Positions 1-8,890 are shown, numbered from the stretch's first letter. The stretch: 64,000 bases of DNA from Streptosporangium sp. NBC_01755 (GCF_035917995.1 NZ_CP109131.1:2790001-2854000), one strand, 5' to 3'. Program-made: numbers and translations. The notes: generated by a model from the letters alone, not told the origin.

Positions 1-359
1 GTGGTCAGGCCGGTGATGGCCAGGAACAGGGCGACGAAGCCGGTGACCCAGGAGAAGCCGGCCAGCTGGCCGGCGAGCGCTTCGGACTTGCCGGCGCCGC
101 GCTGGGCGCGGATGCTCGCGCTCATGCTCTGGATCACGCCGGTCACGATGCCGGCGCCGAGCAGTGTGATGGGCAGCCAGCCGGGCAGGGAGAGCAGCGG
201 GTCGGCGCCCTTGGAGAGCGCGGCCCCACCGTGTCCGAGCAGGTAGGCCAGCGTGAAGCTGAGGTAGGCGGAGCGGTTGTCGACCTCGCCCGTGGTGGGG
301 GTCGCGGTGGCGGGGGTCGTGGTGGCGGGAGCCGGCGTGATGCGGGTGGTGGCGTTCAT
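1..359 (-). CDS. Partial membrane protein, third gene of a QOR-TetR operon
   Basis: Reading the minus strand from the ATG at 359 gives at least 119 residues with no stop before the window edge, so the C-terminus is missing. The first ~25 residues are Pro/Thr/Ala-rich and probably cytosolic or disordered. Two hydrophobic segments follow: about residues 58-75 (LPITLLGAGIVTGVIQ) and about 100-119 (WVTGFVALFLAITGL). A GGAGG lies 8 bases before the ATG. The gene sits 27 bases after the TetR stop on the same strand, so it is probably co-transcribed and controlled by that regulator. I do not recognise the family; an efflux or stress-related membrane role is only a guess from context. Confidence 0.6.
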   Translation of the reverse strand, partial: MNATTRITPAPATTTPATATPTTGEVDNRSAYLSFTLAYLLGHGGAALSKGADPLLSLPGWLPITLLGAGIVTGVIQSMSASIRAQRGAGKSEALAGQLAGFSWVTGFVALFLAITGLT

Positions 360-386
360 GGTGGAGACCTCCGAGGGATCTAGGAT

Positions 387-959
387 CTACTGGGGTGGGC
401 GGTTCGGGGTGAGGTGTGCCAGCGAGGCCACGACATGCGGCACGAGCTGGGCTGTCCAGGAGAAGGTGCGGGTCACGGTGTGCTGGTGGGCCAGGCCGTG
501 CAGGCCCAGCCACAGCGCGATCGTGTCGGCACCGGGGTCGGTGCTGGTCGAGTGCCCGGCGGCGGCGCAGTCGGTGAGGAGGTCGGCCAAAAGCCGCAGG
601 ATGAGCGCGTCGAGGTCGATCGGAGGGCGGGTCGAGCCGAACATGGCGCGGTAGCGGCGGGGGTGGGCGGCGGCGAAGTCGAGGTAGGCGTGGCCGGCGG
701 CGTACAGGCGCTGTGGGGCGTCATCGTCTGTGATGGCCGCCTCAAGGCGGCGGGCCAGGTCAGCGAAGGCCGCAGCGACCACGGCGAGCAGGAGGGCCGG
801 CTGGTCGGGGAAGTGCGGGTAGATCGAGGAGGTGGCGATCCCGGCCTCGCGGGCCACGGCCCGCAGGGTCACGGCGCGCTCGCCACCCCGGTCGAGCAGG
901 CCGGTGGCCGCGGTCAGGATGTCGGCCCGCAGGCGGGCGCCTTGGCCCCGGCGGTTGCG
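387..959 (-). CDS. TetR/AcrR-family regulator with WHG-type C-terminal domain, start unresolved
   Basis: The reading frame encodes a TetR helix-turn-helix (GARLRADIL, then AVAREAGIATSSIYPHF) and a ligand domain with the WLGLHGLAH motif of the TetR_C_33/WHG group. It is clearly paralogous to the TetR at 2166-2822: both share RNRRG near the N-terminus and SIYPHFPDQPA. The frame is open upstream to a stop near 1130 but has no ATG, GTG or TTG before the DNA-binding domain. The first GTG, at 872, would delete half the HTH. A GTG at 1015-1013 overlaps the stop of the upstream oxidoreductase in the usual coupled arrangement but lies in another frame. A frameshift (real or sequencing) or a CTG start is implied. 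The left limit given is where homology to the paralog begins. Confidence 0.7.
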   Translation of the reverse strand, partial: RNRRGQGARLRADILTAATGLLDRGGERAVTLRAVAREAGIATSSIYPHFPDQPALLLAVVAAAFADLARRLEAAITDDDAPQRLYAAGHAYLDFAAAHPRRYRAMFGSTRPPIDLDALILRLLADLLTDCAAAGHSTSTDPGADTIALWLGLHGLAHQHTVTRTFSWTAQLVPHVVASLAHLTPNRPPQ

Positions 960-1011
960 TGCGCGCTCTGCCCTGCGGGCCGGTGGGGCGGCGACGGCGC
1001 GGCGCGCGGTC

Positions 1012-2055
1012 TCACGGTCCGGGGACGATGACGACCTTGCCCAGGACGGTCCGGGACTCGGCGAGCGCCAGGGCGGCGGCTGCGTCGGCGAGCGGGAGGC
1101 GTGCGGCGATCTGCGGGGTCACGGCGCCGGTGGCCACCAGGTGCAGTACCTGGGTGAGGTCGCTGCTCAGCCGGCGGCGGAAGGCGGCCAGGCGGCGCCG
1201 GCCGGCCCAGAAGTTGTAGAAGTGTGCGCTTTTGCCGTTGGGCAGGTAGTTCCATACCAGCAGTCGTGCGAACAGTTTGAGTACCGGCAGGGCGGCGTTG
1301 CCCTTGTCGTTCTTGCTGGAGGCCGTGCCGTAGTTGACCAGTGTGCCGCCTTTGCACAGCAGCTGCCATGACTGCACCAGCCCGGGTCCGCCGACGTGGT
1401 CGAAGACCGCGTCCACGCCTTCGGGGGCGAGGTTGCGGATCTGTTCGTACATGTTCGGGTGGCGGTAGTCGACGGGGGTGGCGCCCAGTTCGCGCACGCT
1501 CTGGTGGTGGCGTGCCGCGGCCGTGCCGATCACCGTGATCCCGGCGTGGCGGGCCAGTTGGACGAGGATGGAGCCGACACCGCCGTTGGCCCCCAGTACC
1601 ACGATGGTCCCGCCGGAGCGGACCTTGGCCGTGCGGTGCAGCATCTGCCAGGCGGTGACGCCGTTGACGGCCACGGTCTCCGCGGCTGCCGCGTCCACCT
1701 CGTCTGGTACCGGTACCAGGTCTGCGGCTTCGACGAGCAGGTGGCTGGCCCATCCGCCGGTCTTGATGACGGCGGCGAAGCGGTGGCCTGTCAGCGTGGG
1801 GTCCACGCCGGGGCCGGTGGCGGTGACCGTGCCCACCACGTCGTAGCCCGGTACGAACGGGAAGGGCGGCTGGTCGTAGTACTTGCCCAGGCGCATCTGC
1901 TGCTCGGCGAAGGAGACGCCGGTGGCGTCCATGCGCAGGAGGACCTGTCCTTTGGTGGGGGGCGGAAGGTCGCGGGTCCGGGTTTGCAGGCCGTCTGGGT
2001 CGACTATGCCGGGCAGGACGATTTCCGTGGTGTGGGTGGCGACGGTGCTGTTCAT
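1012..2055 (-). CDS. Zinc-independent MDR-family NADPH:quinone oxidoreductase-like enzyme
   Basis: The 347-residue product is a medium-chain dehydrogenase/reductase. It has an N-terminal GroES-like domain and a Rossmann domain with the nucleotide-binding stretch VVLGANGGVGSILVQLA at about residue 150. It lacks the cysteine cluster of zinc alcohol dehydrogenases, so a quinone or enone reductase role is likely. The length is normal for the family. The start at 2055 is preceded by AAAGGGA. A longer in-frame start at 2136 would run through the operator region and is less likely. The gene is divergent from one TetR gene and followed by its paralog. The substrate is unknown; electrophile or antibiotic detoxification is inferred from the regulators. 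Confidence 0.85.
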   Translation of the reverse strand: MNSTVATHTTEIVLPGIVDPDGLQTRTRDLPPPTKGQVLLRMDATGVSFAEQQMRLGKYYDQPPFPFVPGYDVVGTVTATGPGVDPTLTGHRFAAVIKTGGWASHLLVEAADLVPVPDEVDAAAAETVAVNGVTAWQMLHRTAKVRSGGTIVVLGANGGVGSILVQLARHAGITVIGTAAARHHQSVRELGATPVDYRHPNMYEQIRNLAPEGVDAVFDHVGGPGLVQSWQLLCKGGTLVNYGTASSKNDKGNAALPVLKLFARLLVWNYLPNGKSAHFYNFWAGRRRLAAFRRRLSSDLTQVLHLVATGAVTPQIAARLPLADAAAALALAESRTVLGKVVIVPGP

Positions 2056-2085
2056 GGCGTTTCCCTTTGAGGCTTCGCTTGTTTG

Positions 2086-2113
2086 CTTACGGTCGTAACG
2101 TAACAGCCGTAAG
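2086..2113. promoter_or_regulatory. Palindromic operator between the oxidoreductase and divergent tetR
   Basis: The 110-bp divergent spacer contains a perfect 7-bp inverted repeat, CTTACGG at 2086-2092 and CCGTAAG at 2107-2113. Nested inside is a second one, TTACG-GT-CGTAA at 2087-2098. Repeated GTAAC words continue between the arms. Such overlapping palindromes in a tetR/target spacer are typical of TetR autoregulatory sites. Either TetR paralog could bind here. Confidence 0.6.
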
Positions 2114-2165
2114 TCTAGCGGTGCAAGAGACGCCACCCATAAACTTCGCGATGTATGGTTACAGG

Positions 2166-2822
2166 GTGAAGAACATCGAACCGGCGCAGTCGGCCACCCC
2201 GGGACCCACCCGAAGGCGCAACCGCCGCGGCGAGGGGAGCAAGCTCCGCGACGAGATCATCGCCGCCACGGTGGAACTGCTCGACGAGGAAGGCGACGAA
2301 CGCGCCATCACACTGCGCTCGGTCGCCCGCCGGATCGGGATCGCCGCCCCCTCGATCTACCCGCACTTCCCCGACCAGCCGGCCATCATGCTGGCCGTCG
2401 TGCGCCAGGAGTACGACCAGCTCGCCACAGCCCTGCGCGCGGCCGCGACGGGCGGTGGCCCAGACCCCCGGCAACGGCTGCTCGCCGCCTGCCGCGCCTA
2501 CCTCGACCTGGCCCAGACCCATCCCGGGCGCTACCGCATCATGTTCGGCGGCCTGTGGTTGCCGAACCTGAGCGAAGGCTCGGTCACCGAAGAGGACATG
2601 ATCGGGCTGGGTATGGAGGCCCTGCAGGTCTTCATCGACGCCCTCGACGACTGCGTCAGCGCGGGTCAGGCCACCAGCACCGATCTCTTCAGCGACGCGG
2701 TCGCGCTGTGGCTGGGCCTGCACGGCCTGGCCCACCAACGCGCCGTGCTGCGCTCCTTCCCATGGCCGGAGAACATCGCCGAACGCATCATCGGCGCGCT
2801 GGCACACCTCAAGGACACCTGA
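2166..2822 (+). CDS. TetR/AcrR-family regulator, paralog of the gene at 387-959
   Basis: This 218-residue TetR regulator has its HTH at about residues 35-75 (LRSVARRIGIAAPSIYPHF) and a C-terminal domain with WLGLHGLAHQRAVLRSF, the WHG signature. It is divergent from the oxidoreductase, with a palindromic operator in the spacer, so autoregulation plus control of the oxidoreductase operon is the simplest model. The GTG at 2166 is used here; ATG 2151, five codons upstream, is also possible. Strong similarity to the TetR at 387-959 suggests a local duplication around the oxidoreductase gene. Confidence 0.85.
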   Translation: MKNIEPAQSATPGPTRRRNRRGEGSKLRDEIIAATVELLDEEGDERAITLRSVARRIGIAAPSIYPHFPDQPAIMLAVVRQEYDQLATALRAAATGGGPDPRQRLLAACRAYLDLAQTHPGRYRIMFGGLWLPNLSEGSVTEEDMIGLGMEALQVFIDALDDCVSAGQATSTDLFSDAVALWLGLHGLAHQRAVLRSFPWPENIAERIIGALAHLKDT

Positions 2823-3166
2823 ACCACCTCGCGGCGTGCAGGCGCAGGGACAGCACCCCGGCGGCGACCCGGGCCGCCGACCGGGTGCTCGCCGCCGTCG
2901 GCGTCACGGCCGTGCTGCCCACCGTGCTGCCGGCCGCGATGAACACCGCCGACCGCGACCGAACAGCCGGATGCTCTCGCCTCCGTGGCCGATGCCGATG
3001 CCGATGCCGATGCCGCCATTCGACGGTGGTCTCACCGTCGATCGGCAGGTGCACGTCCACGATCCGCACAATCGCAAGATCTTCGTCTCGGACATCGTGA
3101 CCGTGCTCCGTACGGTGCTGCTGCGAGTACGCGCCGCGCTGGGGCGCCTGGAGGGAAGGTGTGTGA
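2823..3166. other. Intergenic stretch with short CCGATG tandem repeat
   Basis: No gene with a convincing start or family match is seen between the tetR and the nuclease gene. The stretch holds a run of about four CCGATG hexamers near 2990-3013. Several long frames are open here, but they look like GC-driven shadows. The translated fragments match nothing I recognise. Confidence 0.5.
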
Positions 3167-3835
3167 TCAGCGTTGGTGTCGCGGAGGCCATAAGCCGCCG
3201 GTCGCGCTCGCCGGCGGAGCAAGGGCAGCGGCTCCGTTCAGCCAGGCGGCGAGTTGCTCTCGGTCGATCAGCAGCAGGTCCGTTCCCACCGCACACTGTT
3301 TGGCCGGAGCGGTGAAGCGCGTCGTGGCGACGAGAACACCTCGGTGCCCGGGATAGGCATGGAGGGCACCGAGGAGGTTTCGGACCTCGGGCGAGCCGAC
3401 GGATTTGGCCCAGCGCTTGCACTGAACGACGAAGAGGTCGCCGGTGGGAGCGGTCCCGATGACGTCGACACCGCCGTCACCGCTGCCGCCGACCCTGCGG
3501 ACCTTGTGGAACCCGTCCCGCCGAAGCAGTGCCTCGACGAGTGACTCGAACTGAACGCCGGTCATCTGGTCGACGCGTTCGAGGTGGGCGTTGTCTCTCA
3601 GCCATTCCCGCTGCCGGGCGTCGATCGTTCGCTGCCGGAGCACGAGCAGGCCGACCAGCCCCGCCACCAGCACGACCGTAAGGCCGATGATCAGTGGCCA
3701 GTTGGCGACGACCAGGTCGATGAGCCAGCCTGCGACCGCCAGGAGGAAGACGACGGCGACCAGCCAGAGCAGCCAGTCCGCGTTGTCCTTGCGGCGGCGG
3801 GGTCTTCGTCTGGCCGGTGTACGTCGTCGGGTCAT
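3167..3835 (-). CDS. Membrane-anchored Mrr-type restriction endonuclease-like protein
   Basis: The 222-residue protein starts with an Arg-rich stretch, then two adjacent membrane helices (about residues 22-44 and 49-70), then a PD-(D/E)XK nuclease domain of the Mrr_cat group. The catalytic signature is visible: FESLVEALLRRDGF, then GSGDGGVDVIG (acid) and VVQCKRW (QxK). The start at 3835 has GGAGG 8 bases upstream. The tail is Ala/Pro-rich. Relatives of this two-TM plus Mrr architecture are common in actinomycetes and often annotated restriction endonuclease, but whether they cleave modified DNA is unproven. No methylase is adjacent. Confidence 0.8.
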   Translation of the reverse strand: MTRRRTPARRRPRRRKDNADWLLWLVAVVFLLAVAGWLIDLVVANWPLIIGLTVVLVAGLVGLLVLRQRTIDARQREWLRDNAHLERVDQMTGVQFESLVEALLRRDGFHKVRRVGGSGDGGVDVIGTAPTGDLFVVQCKRWAKSVGSPEVRNLLGALHAYPGHRGVLVATTRFTAPAKQCAVGTDLLLIDREQLAAWLNGAAALAPPASATGGLWPPRHQR

Positions 3836-4096
3836 CGGCGGCCTCCGGGGGTGAGGTTGGGAGTATCCGTCGATGGTGACGACCAGGACCGACAGTTTTC
3901 GAGAACACCCCGAGGTTCGGCCCTTTTGGCGGAAGCGGCGAAAGCCGGTGGAAGCGACCACGGGCCCGGATAGCGGCCCATCCGGTCGGGGTCGGCGAAC
4001 ACCCGTCCGTCCCGGTTGGCGGCGCTCTGGTTGGCGATGAGCGTCGTGCCCGCCGGCAACCGTGCGTGCCGCCTTCCGTGCGGGAGCGAGGCCGCT

Positions 4097-5425
4097 CTAC
4101 GGACGCTGAGGCCGGCTGCCGAGCTGCCAGACCTCCCATCCGGCGGCGAGCCACGGACCCGACTCGACGGCGTTGCGCACGTCCACCAGCACCCGGCGGC
4201 GTACCAGGTCGGCGGTGTCCGCGGGGAGCTTGGGGTCGGCGGTGAACTCCGGCCACTCGGTGGCGAGCACGACGAGATCGGCGTCCGCGATGGCCTGCTC
4301 GGCGGTGTCGGCGTAGCCGAGTTCGGGGTGCAGCTCGCGGGCGGCGGCGATGGCCTCGGGGTCGTAGACGACCGGTGTCGCGCCGCGTTCGGCCAGTTTC
4401 CCGGCCAGGCGCAGGGCGGGCGAGTCGCGTACGTCGCTGGTGCCGGCTTTGAACGCCGCTCCGAGGAACGCGATGGTACAGCCGTCGATCGGGCCGCCGT
4501 GCGCCTTCTCGATCAGCCTGATCGCCGCCGGGATCCGGTCGGCGTTGATCGATTCGACGGCCATCAGGAGCCCGTACGCGTTCCGCGCGCCCAGCTCGCC
4601 GACCCGGTGCGTGAAGGCCGCCACGTCCTTGGGCAGGCAACCGCCGCCGTAACCGATGCCCGGCCGCATCCCTTCGTGCCCGATCCGCCTGTCGGCGCCG
4701 ATCGCATGGGCGACCGTGTTCACATCCGCCCCGACGAACTCGCACACCTCGGCTATCGCGTTGATGAACGAGATCTTGGTGGTCAGGAACGCGTTCGCGG
4801 CCGACTTGATCACCTCTGCCGTGGGCGGGTCCGTGAGGATCACCGCCACTCCATGGTCGAGGATCGGCGCGTACACCTCCTCGACCGCCTTGCGGGCCTG
4901 CGGGGAGGTCAGGCCGACCACGATCCGGTCGGGGAACAGTGAGTCCTGCACGGCATGGCCCTCGCGCAGGAACTCCGGGTTCCAGACCAACTCCACGCTC
5001 GAGATCCGCGCATCAGTGTCGATGATCTTCTGGAGCCGTTCGACGGTGCCGACCGTCACCGTGCTCTTGCCGACGATCGTGGCCGGCCTGCTCAGCAGCG
5101 GGACCAGCGACCGCATCGCGTCGATCACCTGGGCCATGTCGTAGCCGTGGCCGTCTTCGCGCAGCGGGGTGCCGACCGTGATGAAGTGCAGGTCGGCGAA
5201 GTCCACGGCCTCCCGCAGGTCGGCGGTGAAGCGGAGTCGGCCGGAGGAGGTGTGCCGGATCAGAAGGTCCTCGAAGCCCTCCTCGAAAAAGGGGGCGATG
5301 CCGTTGCCCAGGGCCTCGCACTTGTCCGGGTCCAACTCGACACCGATCACCTCATGGCCGATCTCGGCCATCGCGGTGGCGTGTGGAGCGCCAAGATGGC
5401 CGCACCCGATCACGGAAACTCGCAT
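4097..5425 (-). CDS. ugd: UDP-glucose 6-dehydrogenase family nucleotide-sugar dehydrogenase
   Basis: This 442-residue enzyme has the three domains of the UDP-glucose/GDP-mannose dehydrogenase family. These are an N-terminal Rossmann NAD domain (VSVIGCGHLGAPHA), a central dimerisation domain and a C-terminal UDP-binding domain. The catalytic cysteine lies in GYGGGCLPKD, and WNPEFLREG and the TSDVRDSP loop are also conserved. It oxidises UDP-sugar to the uronate, giving precursors for cell-surface glycans. The start at 5425 has AGGAG 4 bases upstream and gives the canonical N-terminus. No glycosyltransferases are adjacent, so the sugar and polymer remain open. Confidence 0.92.
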   Translation of the reverse strand: MRVSVIGCGHLGAPHATAMAEIGHEVIGVELDPDKCEALGNGIAPFFEEGFEDLLIRHTSSGRLRFTADLREAVDFADLHFITVGTPLREDGHGYDMAQVIDAMRSLVPLLSRPATIVGKSTVTVGTVERLQKIIDTDARISSVELVWNPEFLREGHAVQDSLFPDRIVVGLTSPQARKAVEEVYAPILDHGVAVILTDPPTAEVIKSAANAFLTTKISFINAIAEVCEFVGADVNTVAHAIGADRRIGHEGMRPGIGYGGGCLPKDVAAFTHRVGELGARNAYGLLMAVESINADRIPAAIRLIEKAHGGPIDGCTIAFLGAAFKAGTSDVRDSPALRLAGKLAERGATPVVYDPEAIAAARELHPELGYADTAEQAIADADLVVLATEWPEFTADPKLPADTADLVRRRVLVDVRNAVESGPWLAAGWEVWQLGSRPQRP

Positions 5426-5818
5426 CACGCTCCTGTTCGTTGGACTTCCCGGGGTGCGCATGGGGTGCGCCCCAAGAAGTTATCGCGTATCGGGGTGCTG
5501 ATTCAGCAGGCTTGTGAGATCAAGTCATGTCTAAAGGTTCATACGACTCCCTCACCCAGTCACCCAGCGGGATCTGCGGACGCTCAGCGGCGTGCTGACC
5601 CGGGGCTGCGGCCACATGCGCGCCGCACCGCCACGCTCAGCGGCTCCGCGCACCCGCGGCAAGGGTGACTCCAGCCGGTAACGCCCGCCCACCTCGGCAC
5701 GAAGACACTTTCACGCGACCAAGCAGGCATAACGCCATATATCTACCCATGCAGGGCGACGGCGACGTACCGCGAAACACGAACCGGTAACGACTCGTGC
5801 CCATGCGGTCACCGCCGC
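5426..5818. other. Divergent spacer between ugd and the ABC transporter
   Basis: No gene is supported in this spacer between the ugd start and the transporter promoter. It must carry the ugd promoter on the minus strand, but I cannot pick out clear boxes. I see no riboswitch fold I can name. Confidence 0.5.
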
Positions 5819-5847
5819 TTGACAGGAGGTCCCACTTGCCGTTTTAT
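5819..5847 (+). promoter_or_regulatory. Vegetative-type promoter of the ABC transporter operon
   Basis: TTGACA at 5819-5824 is followed after 17 bases by TTTTAT at 5842-5847, close to the main sigma-factor consensus. It lies 41 bases before the substrate-binding-protein start and gives a short leader. An AGGGAG precedes the ATG at 5889. Confidence 0.6.
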
Positions 5848-5888
5848 GCACTAAACCGACTTGTTAAGTAGGAATTAGGGAGTAATCA

Positions 5889-6944
5889 ATGATGGTTCGC
5901 AGGCTCCGGGGGATGGCAGCGGCACTGGCCGCGGTCGCGGTGACAGCCCTCGCGGCGGCCTGCGGAGGAGGTGGGGGGTCCTCCGGCGGCGACACGGCGA
6001 AGACCGAGGTCCGCCTCGGTTTCTTCCCCAACATCACGCACTCCACGGCTCTGGTCGGGGTACAGAAGGGCTTCTTCGCCAAGGCGCTCGGCAGCGACGT
6101 GACGCTGAAGACCTCGACCTTCAACGCCGGACCGGCCGCGACCGAGGCGATCTTCTCCGACGCCATCGACGCGACCTACATCGGACCGAACCCGGCCATC
6201 AACGCCTGGTCGAAGTCCAAGGGCGAGGCCATCAAGATCGTCGCAGGCGCGGCGTCCGGTGGCGTGTTCCTCGTGGTCAAGCCCGGGATCAACGGCATCG
6301 AGGACCTCAAGGGCAAGAAGATCGCCACGCCTCAGCTCGGCAACACCCAGGACGTCGCGCTGCGCTACTGGCTCAAGGAGAAGGGGATCGAGACCGACAC
6401 CAAGGGCGGCGGCGAGGTCTCGATCCTCCCCCAGGAGAACGCCCAGACCCTGCAGACCTTCGCCACCGGCGACATCGACGGCGCCTGGGTTCCCGAGCCC
6501 TTCGCGAGCCGCCTGGTCCAGGAGAGCAAGGGCAAGATCCTGCTCACCGAGGCCGACCTCTGGCCGAACAAGCAGTTCGTGATCACGCACCTGATCGTGC
6601 GGCAGCAGTTCCTCAAGGAGCACCCCGACCTGGTGAAGAAGCTGATCGAGGCGCACGTCGAGTCCAACGCCTACATCCAGTCGGACCCGGCGGGCGCCAA
6701 GGAGTCGGTCAACGCGGAGCTGAAGGAACTGAGCGGCAAACCGATCGCGCAGGCGGTCCTGGACAGCGCCTTCGGCAACATCACCTTCACCAACGACCCG
6801 ATCGCGTCCTCCCTCGTCGGCAGCGCCGACCACGCCCAGAAGGTCGGCCTGCTCGACCCGGTGGACCTGAACGGCATCTACGACCTCACGATCCTCAACG
6901 AGGTCCTGGCGGCCAAGAGCCAGCCGGCGGTGAGCGACAAGTGA
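5889..6944 (+). CDS. ABC transporter substrate-binding lipoprotein, SsuA/TauA type
   Basis: This is a 351-residue extracytoplasmic binding protein with an Arg-rich N-terminus, a hydrophobic core and a lipobox ending at Cys25 (ALAAAC), so it should be a membrane-anchored lipoprotein. The mature part has the NMT1/SBP_bac_3-like two-lobe fold of the nitrate/sulfonate/taurine group: RLGFFPNITH, YIGPNPAINAW and TGDIDGAWVPEPFA. The ATPase and permease genes follow on the same strand. The likely ligand is an alkanesulfonate, taurine or nitrate. No sulfonate monooxygenase gene is nearby to decide. Confidence 0.85.
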   Translation: MMVRRLRGMAAALAAVAVTALAAACGGGGGSSGGDTAKTEVRLGFFPNITHSTALVGVQKGFFAKALGSDVTLKTSTFNAGPAATEAIFSDAIDATYIGPNPAINAWSKSKGEAIKIVAGAASGGVFLVVKPGINGIEDLKGKKIATPQLGNTQDVALRYWLKEKGIETDTKGGGEVSILPQENAQTLQTFATGDIDGAWVPEPFASRLVQESKGKILLTEADLWPNKQFVITHLIVRQQFLKEHPDLVKKLIEAHVESNAYIQSDPAGAKESVNAELKELSGKPIAQAVLDSAFGNITFTNDPIASSLVGSADHAQKVGLLDPVDLNGIYDLTILNEVLAAKSQPAVSDK

Positions 6945-7011
6945 TCGACCCCAGCGAGCCAAGGCGGCCCTCTCGGTCACGAGCCGGCGAGCCGCTGGTC
7001 AGGGAGGCGAA

Positions 7012-7845
7012 GTGACGGCTCCGATACAGGAGCTGCGCCCCGGCCGGACCGACGGGCACGAGCCCGCGGTCCGGCTGGGCGCGGTTTCCAAGGTGTACGG
7101 CAGGGAGCTCCTGGCCCTTGACCAGGTCACGCTTTCGGTGGACAGAGGCGAGTTCGTCTGCCTGCTGGGAGCGTCCGGCTGCGGCAAGAGCACGCTGCTC
7201 AACCTCGTCGCCGGCCTGGACCGCCCCACGGCCGGAGAGATCGACACCAGGGACGCCCGCATCGCGATGATGTTCCAGGAGCCCGCTCTGTTCCCCTGGC
7301 TCACGGTCTCGGGGAACATCGAGCTGGCGCTCCGGGTGACGAGCTCGGGCAGGAACACCACGAAGAAGGAGCGCCGCGCGCGGGCGGCGGAGCTCCTGGA
7401 GATCGTTCACCTCGCCGACTTCGGCGGCAAGCGCCCGCACGAGCTGTCCGGCGGCATGCGCCAACGGGTCGCGCTCGCCAGGGCCCTCGCCCAGGACGCC
7501 GACGTGCTCCTCATGGACGAGCCCTTCGGCGCCCTCGACGCGATGACCCGTGACCTGCTCCACGACGAGCTGGAGCGGATCTGGCGGGAGCGGGAGCTGT
7601 CCGTCCTGTTCGTCACCCACAATGTGCGCGAGGCCGTACGGCTCGGCGACCGGGTCGTCCTGCTGAGCAGCAGGCCCGGCAAGGTGATCGAGGACTTCCC
7701 GGTGACGCTGCCGCGGCCACGCCGTACCGACTCCGCCGAAGTGGCCGAACCGGCCTCCACCATCACCGACAGGCTGCGCCAGGAGGTGCTGCGCCACGCC
7801 AAGCCGGCGGCGCGGCCGCCCGTCGGCGCCGGGATCGAGAAGTAG
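7012..7845 (+). CDS. ABC transporter ATPase, SsuB/TauB type
   Basis: The 277-residue nucleotide-binding subunit has all canonical motifs: Walker A GASGCGKST at residues 53-61, Q-loop MMFQEPALFPW, signature LSGGMRQR, Walker B VLLMDEPFGALD and the H-loop VTHNVREAV. It starts at GTG 7012 with AGGGAGG upstream. It sits between the binding protein and permease genes and powers import by that system. Confidence 0.9.
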   Translation: MTAPIQELRPGRTDGHEPAVRLGAVSKVYGRELLALDQVTLSVDRGEFVCLLGASGCGKSTLLNLVAGLDRPTAGEIDTRDARIAMMFQEPALFPWLTVSGNIELALRVTSSGRNTTKKERRARAAELLEIVHLADFGGKRPHELSGGMRQRVALARALAQDADVLLMDEPFGALDAMTRDLLHDELERIWRERELSVLFVTHNVREAVRLGDRVVLLSSRPGKVIEDFPVTLPRPRRTDSAEVAEPASTITDRLRQEVLRHAKPAARPPVGAGIEK

Positions 7846-7855
7846 CGGGTGCCCA

Positions 7856-8713
7856 ATGACTGCTGATCTTTCCCAGCACATCGCCGGTCTGGACGCGCTG
7901 GAGCTGTCCAACCGGGAGCGGCAGAGTCTGGCTTCGAGGCTCTGGGCCAGGAGCTGGCCGATGATCTCGGCGATCGTCCTCGTCCTCGCCGTCTGGGAGC
8001 TGGTCGTGCTCAGCGGGTGGCGCCCGGAGTACGTCCTCCCCGGCCCGGTGACCGTCCTGGCGGATCTGTGGAACCGCCTCGGTGAGGCCGAGTTCTACCA
8101 GGCCCTGGGCGTGACGATGCGCCGCGCGATCACCGGGTTCGCGATCGCGGTGCTGGTCGGGCTCGTGGTCGGCGCGGCCGTGTCGCGGGTCCGGCCCCTG
8201 CGGGCGGCGCTCGGCTCCCTGATCACGGGCCTGCAGACCATGCCCTCCATCGCGTGGTTCCCGCTGGCGATCCTGTTCTTCAAACTCAGCGAGAGCGCGA
8301 TCCTGTTCGTGGTCGTCCTGGGGGCCGCGCCGTCGATCGCCAACGGGCTGATCGCCGGCGTGGACTACACCCCTCCGCTCCTGCTCCGTGCCGGGCACAT
8401 CCTCGGCCTGCGGCGCCTGGCGCTCTATCGGCACGTCATCCTGCCCGCGTCGCTGCCGTCGTTCCTGTCGGGGCTCAAGCAGGGCTGGGCGTTCGCGTGG
8501 CGGTCCCTGATGGCGGGCGAGCTCCTCGTGATCATCGCTCACCAGACGTCGATCGGCGAACAGCTCGACAACGCCCGGGAACTCTCCGACGCGCCCGGCC
8601 TCCTCGCGACGATGATCGTGATTTTGGTCATCGGCATCGTCGTGGACATGTGTTTCGGCGCGGCCGACAACGCCCTCCGGCGTCGCTGGGGGCTCGACCA
8701 GCGCGTCGGCTGA
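7856..8713 (+). CDS. ABC transporter permease, SsuC/TauC type
   Basis: This 285-residue membrane protein has about six helices and the binding-protein-dependent transport signature in the C-terminal half (LRRLALYRHVILPASLPSF), which docks on the ATPase. It starts 10 bases after the ATPase stop and completes the three-gene importer. The operon is followed by a strong hairpin at 8845. Confidence 0.9.
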   Translation: MTADLSQHIAGLDALELSNRERQSLASRLWARSWPMISAIVLVLAVWELVVLSGWRPEYVLPGPVTVLADLWNRLGEAEFYQALGVTMRRAITGFAIAVLVGLVVGAAVSRVRPLRAALGSLITGLQTMPSIAWFPLAILFFKLSESAILFVVVLGAAPSIANGLIAGVDYTPPLLLRAGHILGLRRLALYRHVILPASLPSFLSGLKQGWAFAWRSLMAGELLVIIAHQTSIGEQLDNARELSDAPGLLATMIVILVIGIVVDMCFGAADNALRRRWGLDQRVG

Positions 8714-8844
8714 TCCGAACCTGGAACGCGCCGCCGCGCCGCGGGCCCCGTGCCCCGTGCCCCGTGCCCGCGGAGCCGCTCGCACCGAAGGCCGGGCGCG
8801 CCGGTGGTTGAGCAGCTCGCTCAGGCCGTAGAGCCGCGCCGCGC

Positions 8845-8885
8845 GGAGGACTCGCCGTACACCCCGGGAGTACGGCGAGTCCTCC
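8845..8885. terminator. Perfect 15-bp stem terminator between convergent genes
   Basis: The arms at 8845-8859 and 8871-8885 pair perfectly over 15 bp (GGAGGACTCGCCGTA and its complement) around an 11-base loop. It lies 131 bases after the permease stop and just outside the 3' end of the opposing relic gene, so it can serve both directions. There is no T-tract, as usual in actinomycetes. Confidence 0.7.
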
Positions 8886-8890
8886 GGGGG

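Noticed and set aside
5426..5888. Riboswitch (for example SAM-type) upstream of the sulfonate-like transporter
   Set aside because: No conserved riboswitch core or terminator/anti-terminator pair could be identified by eye.
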